Below are positions 43,101 to 50,192 of a stretch of DNA of 64,000 nucleotides, piece by piece; the first letter of the stretch is position 1; the number at the start of each line of letters is the position of its first letter. The stretch lies in the NCBI RefSeq assembly GCF_041260665.1, contig NZ_JBGCCT010000022.1:124001-188000 (forward strand), read 5' to 3'. The translations under genes and the position numbers were made by a program. Below the pieces are notes generated by a model that saw only the letters and a program-made list of their open reading frames with translations, was not told where the DNA came from and searched no databases. Source of the DNA: Catenulispora sp. GP43. Its GTDB lineage: Bacteria > Actinomycetota > Actinomycetes > Streptomycetales > Catenulisporaceae.

Positions 43101-43284
43101 TCTCGTCGGTGGGGGTGTCCTGCAGCGAGACGACGTCGAGAGTGAGCTGGGCCGCGCAGCGCATCACGCCGGACTTCCGACCGGCGAAGCGGCGAACACC
43201 ATCGCGTCCGGCCTGTCCGCCGGCACCAGCCGCCCGCGCTCCGTTCCAGACCGCGATCCCCTTCCTCGACCCCCCGACCGTTGA
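37162..43284 (+). CDS. Methyltransferase-helicase-primase/polymerase fusion protein
   Basis: 2040 residues from ATG 37162 with a strong GGAGG site. Domain order: (1) N6-adenine methyltransferase-like, residues about 50-330, with the SAM loop RVLEPGCGAGAF (119-129) and GNVPFGD (183-189) in place of the NPP[FY] motif; (2) SNF2/DEAD-type helicase, about 780-1420, with Walker A PYPVGTGKTATMFMAAIK (about 810), DExx box LLVDEMHYFKN (about 972), GFTGTPVSN (about 1019) and motif VI QVEQREGRVWRP (about 1305); (3) coiled-coil linker about 1600-1700; (4) bifunctional primase/polymerase, about 1745-1935, with VIDLDKAKKPGG (1811), SARGGRHLYFR (1847) and LIDTRGHGGSIVAPGS. The first two domains resemble DarB-like anti-restriction proteins; the third adds priming. 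It probably protects or replicates incoming element DNA. Confidence 0.9.
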   Translation: MAESLLTKTTDVGPISRARASLAALETLDRLHQAPQTPPAPGDLTTLRGWSGWGPLAPALERSRTGSWKEIGERIAFLLPDDHYNDGVQATYNAFYTPPQITAACWQILADLGFSGGRVLEPGCGAGAFIANTPDEIPAAWVGVERDPTTAAIARMLNPDATIHAKRLEETPLASYSMDAVLGNVPFGDTKVYDPTTPREVSANLHNYFIYRSVKALRPGGIAVLVTSRYTMDAAGSTGQMARYLIALEAELLGAIRLPNEALTSGGTEPLVDVLVLRRRRTGEASLPDQDQWITTGASVGGQQVNNYFLTNPNMVLGELAEDQAPRWGRTLRVDVRPDDPPVELAIAAAGSEIVRRATEAGRRWDVDAGASPITVETAPFELRADGKKEGSFHLVDGVVHEVVDGALTVVGRPGKELPKLVALRDAALALLDAETDHSRPDEDLAPLRAEAARRYDAYVKAHGYLNRYTVVEGKPDEDGSVTTSRRRPAMGGFRRDPDFVTVLALEDFDDDTRSATKAALLTRRVNRPRSRATHAESPAEAVALCRDELGRFDVERVVELLGVAEEEAARQLADVAFIDPDTNAWTPADEYLSGNVRTKLARARVAGAADRDRFGRNVPALEAVIPADLEPEQIEANLGAPWIPATDVSEFARELLGFPVKIWHEPRTNTWSVTASRRAEESAAATADWGTHRLNAYQLLEYGLNGKAPVVYDVIDDRRVRNQDETIAANDRLDAIAGRFANWWREDPDRADRLTHDYNQTFNAVVPRKYDGSYLTFPGLDAEFEPYSHQRDMVARMISGDDALCPYPVGTGKTATMFMAAIKLKALGLASKPLMIVVPSTLEQIARDGKRLFPNARILMAGKEDLATARGRKLFAARCAMEDWDAVVMSHPSFTSLPVHPTVKAEYLSTLAADYRTALIAAKADRAEPRKIKQIAKMVDNLDAQAKALPNHATDDGVFFEHLGTDYLLVDEMHYFKNLGVPVHTDGFAINGSKRAQDLDMKLSWQRGQHPGQGVVTGFTGTPVSNTLLEMFILQHYLQPQRLEELGLASADAWAALFVRFGTGVEITPDGGFRLNRRPVEIINIPELMHTVAEFAELRAPEAFPVVRPEAQRHIVVVDASDTVRDYVRELGERADDIRAGGVSPSFDNMLKICSDGRKVALHESLVGLESEGPGKIGAVVANVARIYHETKNLELAGDSAGITGRLQLVFCDLGTPNKDKGNQAYGIIRQQLTAAGVPLRGIRFIHEAATDAQRLVLFDQCNKGEVNVLLGSTDKLGVGVNVQRRAIALHHIDAPWRPDQVEQREGRVWRPKNLNPHVNIYRYVTKDSFDAFMWQTLERKEKAMRPILSGQVAARSIEDIGDVALDYGQIKAVATGNPMLAELNELNVKVKSLASLAASHQRNQRRLRADIHTFTMQAAAAATTCQALDSVAQFAAAHSVDSPWRDPDGNVVSSEDVPALLGGLAESTIANGYCDREVVWRGMTIDFTCARKGREELLSARVITGDNRHRVDVPLNAAWTAKGQHWRIRDAIAAAVDGAHEVAAETRANIEVLQQRITENEAAMGQPFADQAALDEARGRRAALDAAIREQAAKDEEARRNRTARTEEKSTVADVDDERAALLTRMLAAISTVASRAEAEHEQVVLNGAEAARALVPAGVVDVPAHVDSGESVAHEAALVETPPAAGEVSPAQPEQATASTPTRPESEPQLAREPRTVPSGPDLRPSPPTVHPAVQEPRAKEPPQMLERAIALANQGFHVFPLKPGTKRPMFKAWESLATTDPKLITRWWNATPNANIAIACGPSNLLVIDLDKAKKPGGPQHGQQTLTALAAGRELPSTFTVASARGGRHLYFRQPEGVALRNTVGSDTAGLGPLIDTRGHGGSIVAPGSVFEGGSYGIEHEAPIAEVPDWIIEELGSRKSIAEPAPAPALPRAPITDRRRSAYANTALNRSADAVATAPEGVRNDTLNREAFRMGRLVGGGVLQRDDVESELGRAAHHAGLPTGEAANTIASGLSAGTSRPRSVPDRDPLPRPPDR

Positions 43285-43295
43285 AGGACAGCGAC

Positions 43296-44552
43296 ATGAC
43301 CACTACGACATCCCAAAACCCCGAACCAGTCGATCAGACCACGACGCTTCCTTCGGCAGAACCGGCTGCCTCCGCTGTCGAGATTTCTCCGGACGTTCCG
43401 GCAGAGTCGGTCAGCGAACCAGAGCCAGTTATGGAACGCGACGAGGGCGTCTGGGGCGATCTTCGCTCCAGCTTCCACCACGCCCATCAGGTCTTGCTCG
43501 ACTGGACCGACGATGGTTCTGCCGACGATCTCAAACCTGCGCTGGACGAGGCGTCCAGGGTTATCGCAGAAGCCGCTGTCGCGAGCGGTCGAGACGACGG
43601 CGGACTGGTGGTTGGCGACTCGCGCAACACCGCCTCTGTCGACCAAGCCGTTCGCGACGAGTCTCCCGCCTTCGTGCAATCAGTGGACGATGCGTACGCA
43701 GACGCGCAGGCAGCGGGCCTCGCCACCGATAGCCTGGAGTGGACGGGCGTGAGCACCATCCGCGGCGCGATCCGCAACCTGTGGGACACCATCCGAGCCG
43801 TCTCTGGCCGACGTTGGGCCGAGCTGTTCGTAGACATTCGCGTAATGGGTCCTCTGAACACCCTCGCCACCCGAGCTGCCCGCGGTATTGCGACCATTGC
43901 CGGCCGCGCGGTGAACCGCCTCGAGCTGCGCGGCGCACTGCGGCAGCCTGGCGTCGACTCGTTGGCGAGCTTGCGTGGGGCGTACATCAACGCGCGAAGC
44001 CAGGTCCGGGCTCACGCCGCCACCCACGAATGGCAACGCATCGCGGCTCTGTGGGGCACGGTCAACACGCTTGCCCGGCAGGTCGGAGATCCGGGAATCC
44101 GCGCGGTGGTCGCGCGAACTGCCGACGCCATCTCCGACCACGCGGACGCGCTTAGCCGTCGGCTCCACCAGGCCGGTCAAGCCGGCGCCACGCGCACGAT
44201 CACCGATCTCGCCCGAGCGGCTGAACATCATGCCTCCGCGCTTCGCGCGAGCACCAACCAAGCGTTGAGCGCTGGACCAGATGTTGTACCGGCCGCAGAG
44301 GTCTCGGCCGGCAAGCTTGCCACCGGCCTCGTGGCGCCTCAGAGCATGGACGCGTCCGCACTTCAGGCAAGAGCACACGAGGTAGCCCGACTCGCCCGGG
44401 CCAGGCAGGGTCAGGAGGCGAGGGCGGACGGTGCCGTTCCGCGCGGCACTCACGGCGTCAACGTCGCGCGTGATCAGGAAGATCAGCTGATGCGACTTCG
44501 GTCGCTGGCTCCCTCGCTGCAACCCGTCAGAGGACCGCGTCGGTCAATGTGA
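43296..44552 (+). CDS. Hypothetical accessory protein after the fusion gene
   Basis: 418 residues from ATG 43296 (AAGGA upstream), starting 11 bases after the end of the giant gene, so co-transcribed. The N-terminal 55 residues are acidic and disordered. The rest is mainly helical (DDLKPALDEASRVIAEAAVA, GAIRNLWDTIRAVSGRRWAE, HATHEWQRIAALWGTVNTLA-like repeats) with a final coiled-coil and basic end (LMRLRSLAPSLQPVRGPRRS). No domain recognised. The position suggests a partner of the methyltransferase-helicase. Confidence 0.6.
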   Translation: MTTTTSQNPEPVDQTTTLPSAEPAASAVEISPDVPAESVSEPEPVMERDEGVWGDLRSSFHHAHQVLLDWTDDGSADDLKPALDEASRVIAEAAVASGRDDGGLVVGDSRNTASVDQAVRDESPAFVQSVDDAYADAQAAGLATDSLEWTGVSTIRGAIRNLWDTIRAVSGRRWAELFVDIRVMGPLNTLATRAARGIATIAGRAVNRLELRGALRQPGVDSLASLRGAYINARSQVRAHAATHEWQRIAALWGTVNTLARQVGDPGIRAVVARTADAISDHADALSRRLHQAGQAGATRTITDLARAAEHHASALRASTNQALSAGPDVVPAAEVSAGKLATGLVAPQSMDASALQARAHEVARLARARQGQEARADGAVPRGTHGVNVARDQEDQLMRLRSLAPSLQPVRGPRRSM

Positions 44553-44656
44553 TGTTTGGCCCGCGTCGGCAGCCACCCAGCCGCAGATCTTCGATGCTTC
44601 GCGAGAAGTTTCAGCATGGCTTTGCACGCTTGGGACTCGGCAGTGCTCTACGTTGC

Positions 44657-44848
44657 ATGACGAGGAAACGGAACACGGAGCCCGGCCCGGCCGAGGCGGG
44701 TTCGGCGATCGTGGTGCTTGTCTTCAACGCTGTGGTTGCCGGGTTGGGCGGCCTGTACGTCGCGACACGGTCCACGCCGGTGGTAGCCGTGGTCGGTGCG
44801 GTGGCAGTCGCGGTGCTTGCCGTCGTGCGCCGTTGGGACCGTACGTGA
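44657..44848 (+). CDS. Small two-helix membrane protein preceding sigma factor
   Basis: 63 residues from ATG 44657. Two transmembrane stretches: AIVVLVFNAVVAGLGGLYVA and PVVAVVGAVAVAVLAVV, ending RRWDRT. No ribosome binding site decides the start. Its position just before a sigma factor repeats the arrangement at 11328-12150. Confidence 0.5.
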   Translation: MTRKRNTEPGPAEAGSAIVVLVFNAVVAGLGGLYVATRSTPVVAVVGAVAVAVLAVVRRWDRT

Positions 44849-44882
44849 AGAACGGGGTGCCGGCGGATTGGACAGCACCGAG

Positions 44883-45380
44883 ATGGGCTTCGACGGGTTC
44901 TTCCGACAGCACTACAGTCGCTATGTCGCGTATCTGATCAAACTCGGTTTTACCCGGCAGGAGGCGGAAGACGCGACCAACGAGGCGATGACCGAGGTGT
45001 ACAGGCGCTGGAGCCAGGTGACCAACCCCATCGCGTATGTCTACAGAACCGTGCTCAACCAGGCCGTGGCTGAGCGGCGACGCAGCGACCGAGGCCTTGA
45101 CGCGGCGAGTCGGGCGGTGTCAGGTGATCCCCGTCACCTCTTCGACGGCGTGGCGTACAAGGACGACCACATTCTCCTGCTGGATCTGCTGCGGAGGCTG
45201 CCGCCGAACCAGCGGAAGGTACTCGCGTTGGATCTGGCGGATCTCGACGTCACCACGATCGCCGAAATTCTGGACGTCGATCCGTCAACGGTCAGGTCTC
45301 ACCGCCGCCACGCCCTTAAGGCACTGCGGAAGCTCGCATGTGAACAGAACCCTTCATTGAAGGATGGTGAGATGCCGTGA
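44883..45380 (+). CDS. ECF-like sigma factor (second cassette)
   Basis: 165 residues from ATG 44883 (a TTG at 44868 is possible). Region 2: GFDGFFRQHYSRYVAYLIKL, EAEDATNEAMTEVYRRWSQV, PIAYVYRTVLNQAVAERRRS. Region 4 HTH: LPPNQRKVLALDLADLDVTT, IAEILDVDPSTVRSHRRHAL. A short acidic linker joins them. It would direct RNA polymerase to promoters of unknown genes. It overlaps the next gene by four bases (GTGA). Confidence 0.85.
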   Translation: MGFDGFFRQHYSRYVAYLIKLGFTRQEAEDATNEAMTEVYRRWSQVTNPIAYVYRTVLNQAVAERRRSDRGLDAASRAVSGDPRHLFDGVAYKDDHILLLDLLRRLPPNQRKVLALDLADLDVTTIAEILDVDPSTVRSHRRHALKALRKLACEQNPSLKDGEMP

Positions 45381-46546
45381 CACAGCCATCCGGTGGCACC
45401 AACAAGCAGTTCCGGCAGTGGATGACGCGTGCCAGCCAAGACCTCGACTCCGCCGTTGCTCAGGCTCTAGATGTTCCAGCCACACTTGCTCGGGTTAAGG
45501 CGCCGGCGGCCGCGCCGTCAGCCATGATTGCCAGCGCCGACCATGGAACAAGAGGCCGGACTTTTCTGGAGGGACTCGAGTTTGGAGAGGACCCCGAGAT
45601 CGAGGCCGAACTGCGCTTCTTCGAAGCGCTTCGGGAAGGCCGGCTGTTGGAGTATCTGACAGCGAATCCTGTCACGGGGAATGCGGTGCTCTACCGATGC
45701 GTCGCGGATCTCGTCTACGAACGGTTCACCCGGCACGTTGAACGGAGACGGGGGCACCTCGGCTGTGCCTCGTCGATGACACGACTCCTGCCTGAGTGCC
45801 ACGACCGGTACCAGGACGACGTTGAGGCGGTCCGGGCCGACTTGCTGCGACACGCCCACCGGCCGATCGAGAATGTGCGGGGATGGCTGGCGGCGCGCCT
45901 GGTGCCGGTAACCGTCGACGCCAACCGGAGGCGTCGCGGGGAGCGGGGCGCGCAGCAGCGTCCACGCGTGCCCGGTTGGCTTCGCGACGAGCTCGGCGGC
46001 GATCCGTGGTTGATTGAGCTCGCGCTGCAGATTTTGACCTGGGCGGGTGTGCCGGCCGGAATGGTTGGTGGGCTGTGGCCGCTCGGCGCCTGGGCTGACC
46101 GACGTGCCAAGGTCGCCGGCGGCCACGATGTCAGCCAGTCCCGGGTCGCCGAGGACGTCGAGCGGGTGCTCACGGCGATGCGGACGAACCCGGTTTGGTA
46201 CGAGATGTATGTTGAGCGGCCGCTTGGTCGAAAATCCACGCCGGTCGTGGCGCATCTTGACGCCGGTGCACCTTTGGTGATCACCGATGCCGGAGATGCC
46301 GCACTGCTGTCGCTGGCAGAAGAAGCTATCGCCGGGGTTGAAGCGCGCGTCGCGCTGGGCGAGGATCCGCGAGCCGCCGTATTCGAGGTGCTTACAGCCA
46401 TCTTCCACAGCGACGATCCAACGCAAACCACCAGCTCCGAAGTTGAGCAGCATGCTGTGCGCGTTGCAACTCTGCTGACAGACGCCAGCGCTCGCGAGCG
46501 AATTGTCGACGAGGTTCTCAACATCATCAATGAGGCAAGGCGCTAA
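45377..46546 (+). CDS. Hypothetical protein coupled to the second sigma factor
   Basis: 389 residues from GTG 45377. The N-terminal 60 residues are disordered; the middle (EIEAELRFFEALREGRLLEY, ENVRGWLAARLVPVTVDANR) is helical and vaguely sigma-region-like; there is a hydrophobic stretch at about 220-245 (LALQILTWAGVPAGMVGGLW) and an acidic C-terminus. Translational coupling to the sigma factor suggests a regulator or anti-sigma function, but no zinc or HATPase motif is seen. Confidence 0.55.
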   Translation: MTQPSGGTNKQFRQWMTRASQDLDSAVAQALDVPATLARVKAPAAAPSAMIASADHGTRGRTFLEGLEFGEDPEIEAELRFFEALREGRLLEYLTANPVTGNAVLYRCVADLVYERFTRHVERRRGHLGCASSMTRLLPECHDRYQDDVEAVRADLLRHAHRPIENVRGWLAARLVPVTVDANRRRRGERGAQQRPRVPGWLRDELGGDPWLIELALQILTWAGVPAGMVGGLWPLGAWADRRAKVAGGHDVSQSRVAEDVERVLTAMRTNPVWYEMYVERPLGRKSTPVVAHLDAGAPLVITDAGDAALLSLAEEAIAGVEARVALGEDPRAAVFEVLTAIFHSDDPTQTTSSEVEQHAVRVATLLTDASARERIVDEVLNIINEARR

Positions 46547-46812
46547 GAAGGCGGTGCGCCGGTGGGGGAGACCGCGACGTAACAGCGTCAATCCCCCAAC
46601 GGCTCCCACGCCGATCGCGACGTGCGCACCTAAGCCTGGTGATGGCGGTGACGACCTGAATCGGTCAAGCAGTACATCCTCCGCGTAGTTGGCGTTATCG
46701 CCTTGCTCGCTGACCCTATACGTCGCATTCGGCCGCAGTTCAAGGTCGCGCGTCACTGTCATCGAATACGTGTGCTGATTCGCTCGCGCCAGTTCGTTGA
46801 CAAGGGGCATCG
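46547..46812. other. Gap with a protein-like stretch on the minus strand
   Basis: No plus-strand gene. On the minus strand, 46810 down to about 46630 reads NELARANQHTYSMTVTRDLE, ATYRVSEQGDNANYAEDVLL, which looks like a real protein segment but then runs into the shadow of the coupled gene. It may be the remnant of a toxin or phage-type gene. Confidence 0.3.
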
Positions 46813-47559
46813 ATGACTAGGTGGCGTGGCTGGTCGTTGGTCTCATTCATCCTGGTACTCGCACTGGCGGCCACCGCGCTGCCGGACGGTCCGGCGCGTG
46901 CGAAGCAAGCGTCGAAGGCGCACTGGGTGAACTCCGCGCCGTTGCCGCCGGGCATCGTGTCGGCGGCACATAAAACGCCACAGCTGCCGCCTACGCAGCC
47001 GCCGGCGCCGTCCAGCGGGCCGATGCACGACGCGGTGCAGAAGATCAAGGAGGCGCAGAACCACGTGCCGGTCAACGCCGCCGGCACTCCGCCGCGAGCG
47101 GACATCGCGGCGCAGAACGCGAAACTGGCGGCGGCGCGTGCGAAGGGTTGGCTTGTCGGCAACGGGCCGGCGAACGGTCGTATCAAGGCTCCGCGGTTCA
47201 AGGTCGGGCCGGACAACATCGGGGATTCGAAGGCGGCGCCGGCGGGTGCGGTCTACGGCGCGACGTACGCGCCGGCGTCCGGTTTCGATGTGAATCCGCG
47301 GTACGACACGCCCGGTGAGATGTGGGTGACGGTGACCAACACCGGGAACTTCACCTGGGCTGCGAACACGGTCAGTATGGGCTATCACCTATACAGGTCC
47401 GATGGCAGCAGCTATAACCTCAATGGTCTGAGCTCGGCGATCACCGTGGACGTGCCAGCGGGCAGTTCCGTGACCGTCTATTGCAGCTTCGAGTACCTTC
47501 CCGCGGGCTCTTTTAAGCTTGTGTGGCGTTACCGTCCGCGTCGTAGCCGGTCGCGGTGA
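46813..47559 (+). CDS. N-terminal fragment of a secreted Rhs/YD-repeat protein
   Basis: 248 residues. A signal peptide (WSLVSFILVLALAATALPDG) is followed by a Pro/Ala-rich stretch and a domain with YGATYAPASGFDVNPRYDTP, EMWVTVTNTGNFTWAANTVS and SSVTVYCSFEYLPAGSFKLV, a CARDB/Ig-like beta fold often found at the start of large actinobacterial YD-repeat proteins. It then breaks off at VWRYRPRRSRSR with a TGA. The YD-repeat part continues in another frame from 47556, so the middle of the gene has been deleted at about 47525. Confidence 0.7.
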   Translation: MTRWRGWSLVSFILVLALAATALPDGPARAKQASKAHWVNSAPLPPGIVSAAHKTPQLPPTQPPAPSSGPMHDAVQKIKEAQNHVPVNAAGTPPRADIAAQNAKLAAARAKGWLVGNGPANGRIKAPRFKVGPDNIGDSKAAPAGAVYGATYAPASGFDVNPRYDTPGEMWVTVTNTGNFTWAANTVSMGYHLYRSDGSSYNLNGLSSAITVDVPAGSSVTVYCSFEYLPAGSFKLVWRYRPRRSRSR

Positions 47560-50168
47560 CCGCCGCCGGGTGGACGACGCCGCCCGGGGGCACTTCTACC
47601 GTGGCCTATGCCGCCTCCTACGACGCCGAGGGCCGGCTGACCCACCGGGTCGACGTCACCGGCGCCACCGACTACACCTACTCCGGCATGGCCGACGTCG
47701 CGACCGAGACGGACATGGTCTCCGGCACGACTCGGGCCTACACCTACGACACCGCCGGGCAGTTGCAGAACGAGAAGGATTCCAACTCCGGCACCGCGGG
47801 TCCCACCACCACCTACGGCTACGACGCCCTGGGCCGGATCAGCTCCCAGACGCTCACCGATCCGACCAACGCCCAGCTCGGGCAGTTGCAGTACAACTGG
47901 GACCCCAACGGCAACCTGACCAGCAAGGCCGGCACTGGCACCTACGCCTCCGAGGGCTCCCACACCTACAGCTACGACGCCGCCGATCGGCTGCTGGACG
48001 ACACCACGAGCGTCGGCGGCACCACCAGCAGCCAGGAACAGTACACCTGGGACCCGGTCGGCAACCGCACCACGGTGACCGACCTGAACGCCGCCGGGAC
48101 CACCACCAGCACGTCCAACGCCACCTTCGACCAGCGCAACCGGCTGCAGACCGTCACCGCCTCGGATGCCACCACCACCTACTCGTGGTCGCCGCGCGGC
48201 ACCTTGGCGAGCACCAGCAAAACCGTCACCGCCACTGGCGCGACCATCATCACGGCCGACAAGTTCGACGCCTTCGGGCAGCTCATCACCGACGGCACCG
48301 CCACCTACAGCTACGACGCCCTCGGCCGGTTGCAGAACAACGGCAACGGCGCCAGCGGGCTGAACCAGTACTCCCAAGCCAGCCTGGAACCGGCCAGTGA
48401 CGGCAGCTGGAACTACGCCCGCGCGCCCGGCGACTCCAGCGCGCCCCTGGCCGCGACACCGGTGAGCGGCGGCAGTGGCAGTGCCCTGAGCCTGCAAACC
48501 AACGCCCACGGCGACATCATCGCCGGCACCAACCCCAAAACCGGCGCGCTGGCAGCCAGCCGGAGCTACAACGCCTTCGGCAACGTCACCAGCAGCAGCG
48601 GAAACCTGCCGAACCTCGGATACCAGGGCGGCTACACCAGTCCCACCACCGGCCGCACCTACGCCCAATCACGCTGGTACGACCCGACGGCCGGCATCTT
48701 CCTGTCCGAAGACAGCGCGGCCCCGGCCCCGCACAACGCGGTCGGGACGAACCTCTACGCGTACGCCGCGGCCAACCCCACCAGCGCTTTCGACCCGAGC
48801 GGGCACGACTGCGGCGTCTTCTCCCCGGTCTGCGACATCTTCGACCAGATCACCGAAGGCCTCGGCGACCTCGGGGATGCCGGCGACAAGATCATCCAGG
48901 AGGCGCAGGACTACATCGATGCCGGCATCGGCGACACCGAGTCCTTCCTCGCCGACCAGGCCGTTCCTGTACTGGAGGAGGCCGGCGTCGCCCTCGGCGA
49001 AGCGGCCGTCGAAGGCGCCGCCTGCGTCATCGGATGTGCCGAACTGGCCGTCGGGGCGCTGGTCGTCGTGGCCGTGGCCGGGATCACCTACGCCTTCATC
49101 GTCGGCGCCGACGAACTGATCTACCAGGGCACCTACGACCCCGCCACCGGCACCATCGGCTCCCCGGCCACCACCGCCGCACCCGGTGCCGGAACCGACC
49201 CGAGCATCTTCGTCCATCCGCCGTCCACCACCAAGCCGGCCACGGCGCCGGCCGCGGCCAACCAGCCTCCGCCGCCACCCCCACCACCCCCGCCGCCGCA
49301 CATCACCAGTACCAAGACCGTCACGGCCACCAAGACCTGGGACACCACCTCCAAGTGGTACGACAGCCAGTACCTGTACACCCGCGTCGACCACTACAGC
49401 CAGGTCACCACCACCGTCTACACGTACTGGTCCGACGGGCGGCATTACTGGCAGACCACCGTCTCACCGGTTCAGGACACCTGGACGATCACCGAACAAC
49501 TCCTGATCGACCTGTCCAACCCCCTGCAGTTCGACACCCCAACCGTCACCGCCGCCGACAACCGCGCGCCGACGAGCGGGCAAGGTACCGCACCGATTGG
49601 CACCTGCGGGGAAGGTGGCAACCCGCTGTCCTGTACCGTCACCGACTTCCCGACACTGCCGCCAGGCGCGCAACACCAAACCAGCGGAAACGGGAGCGGT
49701 AAACGACCGCCATCGATTCCGGTGACCGGTTGTTCTGAAGTGCCCAGGGCGTGGGTGCCCAAGCGGCCGGGAACAGATGACGATCCCCAGGAACAGCTCC
49801 CGAAGAGCGCGGGGTTCGAGTCACTCGCTCCCGGGGAAACGCTTGAGCCCGGCTACTACATCTTTGTTGTCCGGCTCGACGGATCGTTTCGCGCCATGGA
49901 GAGTGAGGAGGCACTGGCTGTGGGGAGCCTAGGTGCAGGTCACACAAGCCTGGCTGATGAGGCTTCAGTGCTAATGGCTGGTTCGTTCGACGTCAATGAA
50001 AACGGCGACATATTCGACTTTGGCAATCAATCCGGACATTATAAGGCGTCGGATTTCTACGGCACCTGCTCCCTGGAGGAAATCGCACGTGATGCCTTCC
50101 GCAGCGCCGGCTTGCCGTCGCCTCTCGAAGACGCGTGGAATCCAGTGCCGTGGAAGCCGGTGCCGTAG
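47556..50168 (+). CDS. Rhs/YD-repeat protein, C-terminal part with toxin-like tail
   Basis: 870 residues open from GTG 47556. YD repeats cover residues 1-330 (YDAEGRLTHRVDVTG, YTYDTAGQLQNEKDSNSG, YDALGRISSQTLTDPTN, YDALGRLQNNGNG), then the RHS core at about 360-415 (GYTSPTTGRTYAQSRWYDPT, NLYAYAAANPTSAFDPSGHD). After the core come a hydrophobic helical pair (GALVVVAVAGITYAFIVGAD), a run of prolines at 570-580, and a C-terminal domain from about 745 that contains EPGYYIFVVRLDGSFRAMES, GHTSLADEASVLMAGSFDVN and FGNQSGHYKASDFYG. That last domain is the variable, putative effector module; I do not recognise its activity. Without the N-terminal export part the protein may not be secreted. Confidence 0.8.
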   Translation: MTAAGWTTPPGGTSTVAYAASYDAEGRLTHRVDVTGATDYTYSGMADVATETDMVSGTTRAYTYDTAGQLQNEKDSNSGTAGPTTTYGYDALGRISSQTLTDPTNAQLGQLQYNWDPNGNLTSKAGTGTYASEGSHTYSYDAADRLLDDTTSVGGTTSSQEQYTWDPVGNRTTVTDLNAAGTTTSTSNATFDQRNRLQTVTASDATTTYSWSPRGTLASTSKTVTATGATIITADKFDAFGQLITDGTATYSYDALGRLQNNGNGASGLNQYSQASLEPASDGSWNYARAPGDSSAPLAATPVSGGSGSALSLQTNAHGDIIAGTNPKTGALAASRSYNAFGNVTSSSGNLPNLGYQGGYTSPTTGRTYAQSRWYDPTAGIFLSEDSAAPAPHNAVGTNLYAYAAANPTSAFDPSGHDCGVFSPVCDIFDQITEGLGDLGDAGDKIIQEAQDYIDAGIGDTESFLADQAVPVLEEAGVALGEAAVEGAACVIGCAELAVGALVVVAVAGITYAFIVGADELIYQGTYDPATGTIGSPATTAAPGAGTDPSIFVHPPSTTKPATAPAAANQPPPPPPPPPPPHITSTKTVTATKTWDTTSKWYDSQYLYTRVDHYSQVTTTVYTYWSDGRHYWQTTVSPVQDTWTITEQLLIDLSNPLQFDTPTVTAADNRAPTSGQGTAPIGTCGEGGNPLSCTVTDFPTLPPGAQHQTSGNGSGKRPPSIPVTGCSEVPRAWVPKRPGTDDDPQEQLPKSAGFESLAPGETLEPGYYIFVVRLDGSFRAMESEEALAVGSLGAGHTSLADEASVLMAGSFDVNENGDIFDFGNQSGHYKASDFYGTCSLEEIARDAFRSAGLPSPLEDAWNPVPWKPVP

Positions 50169-50192
50169 CGTGCAGTGGCAGTGGGGTATCTG

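Noticed and set aside
47529-48668. 379-residue Gly/Val/Ala-rich minus-strand frame over the YD repeats
   Set aside because: Antisense of the Rhs coding frame; composition is repetitive.
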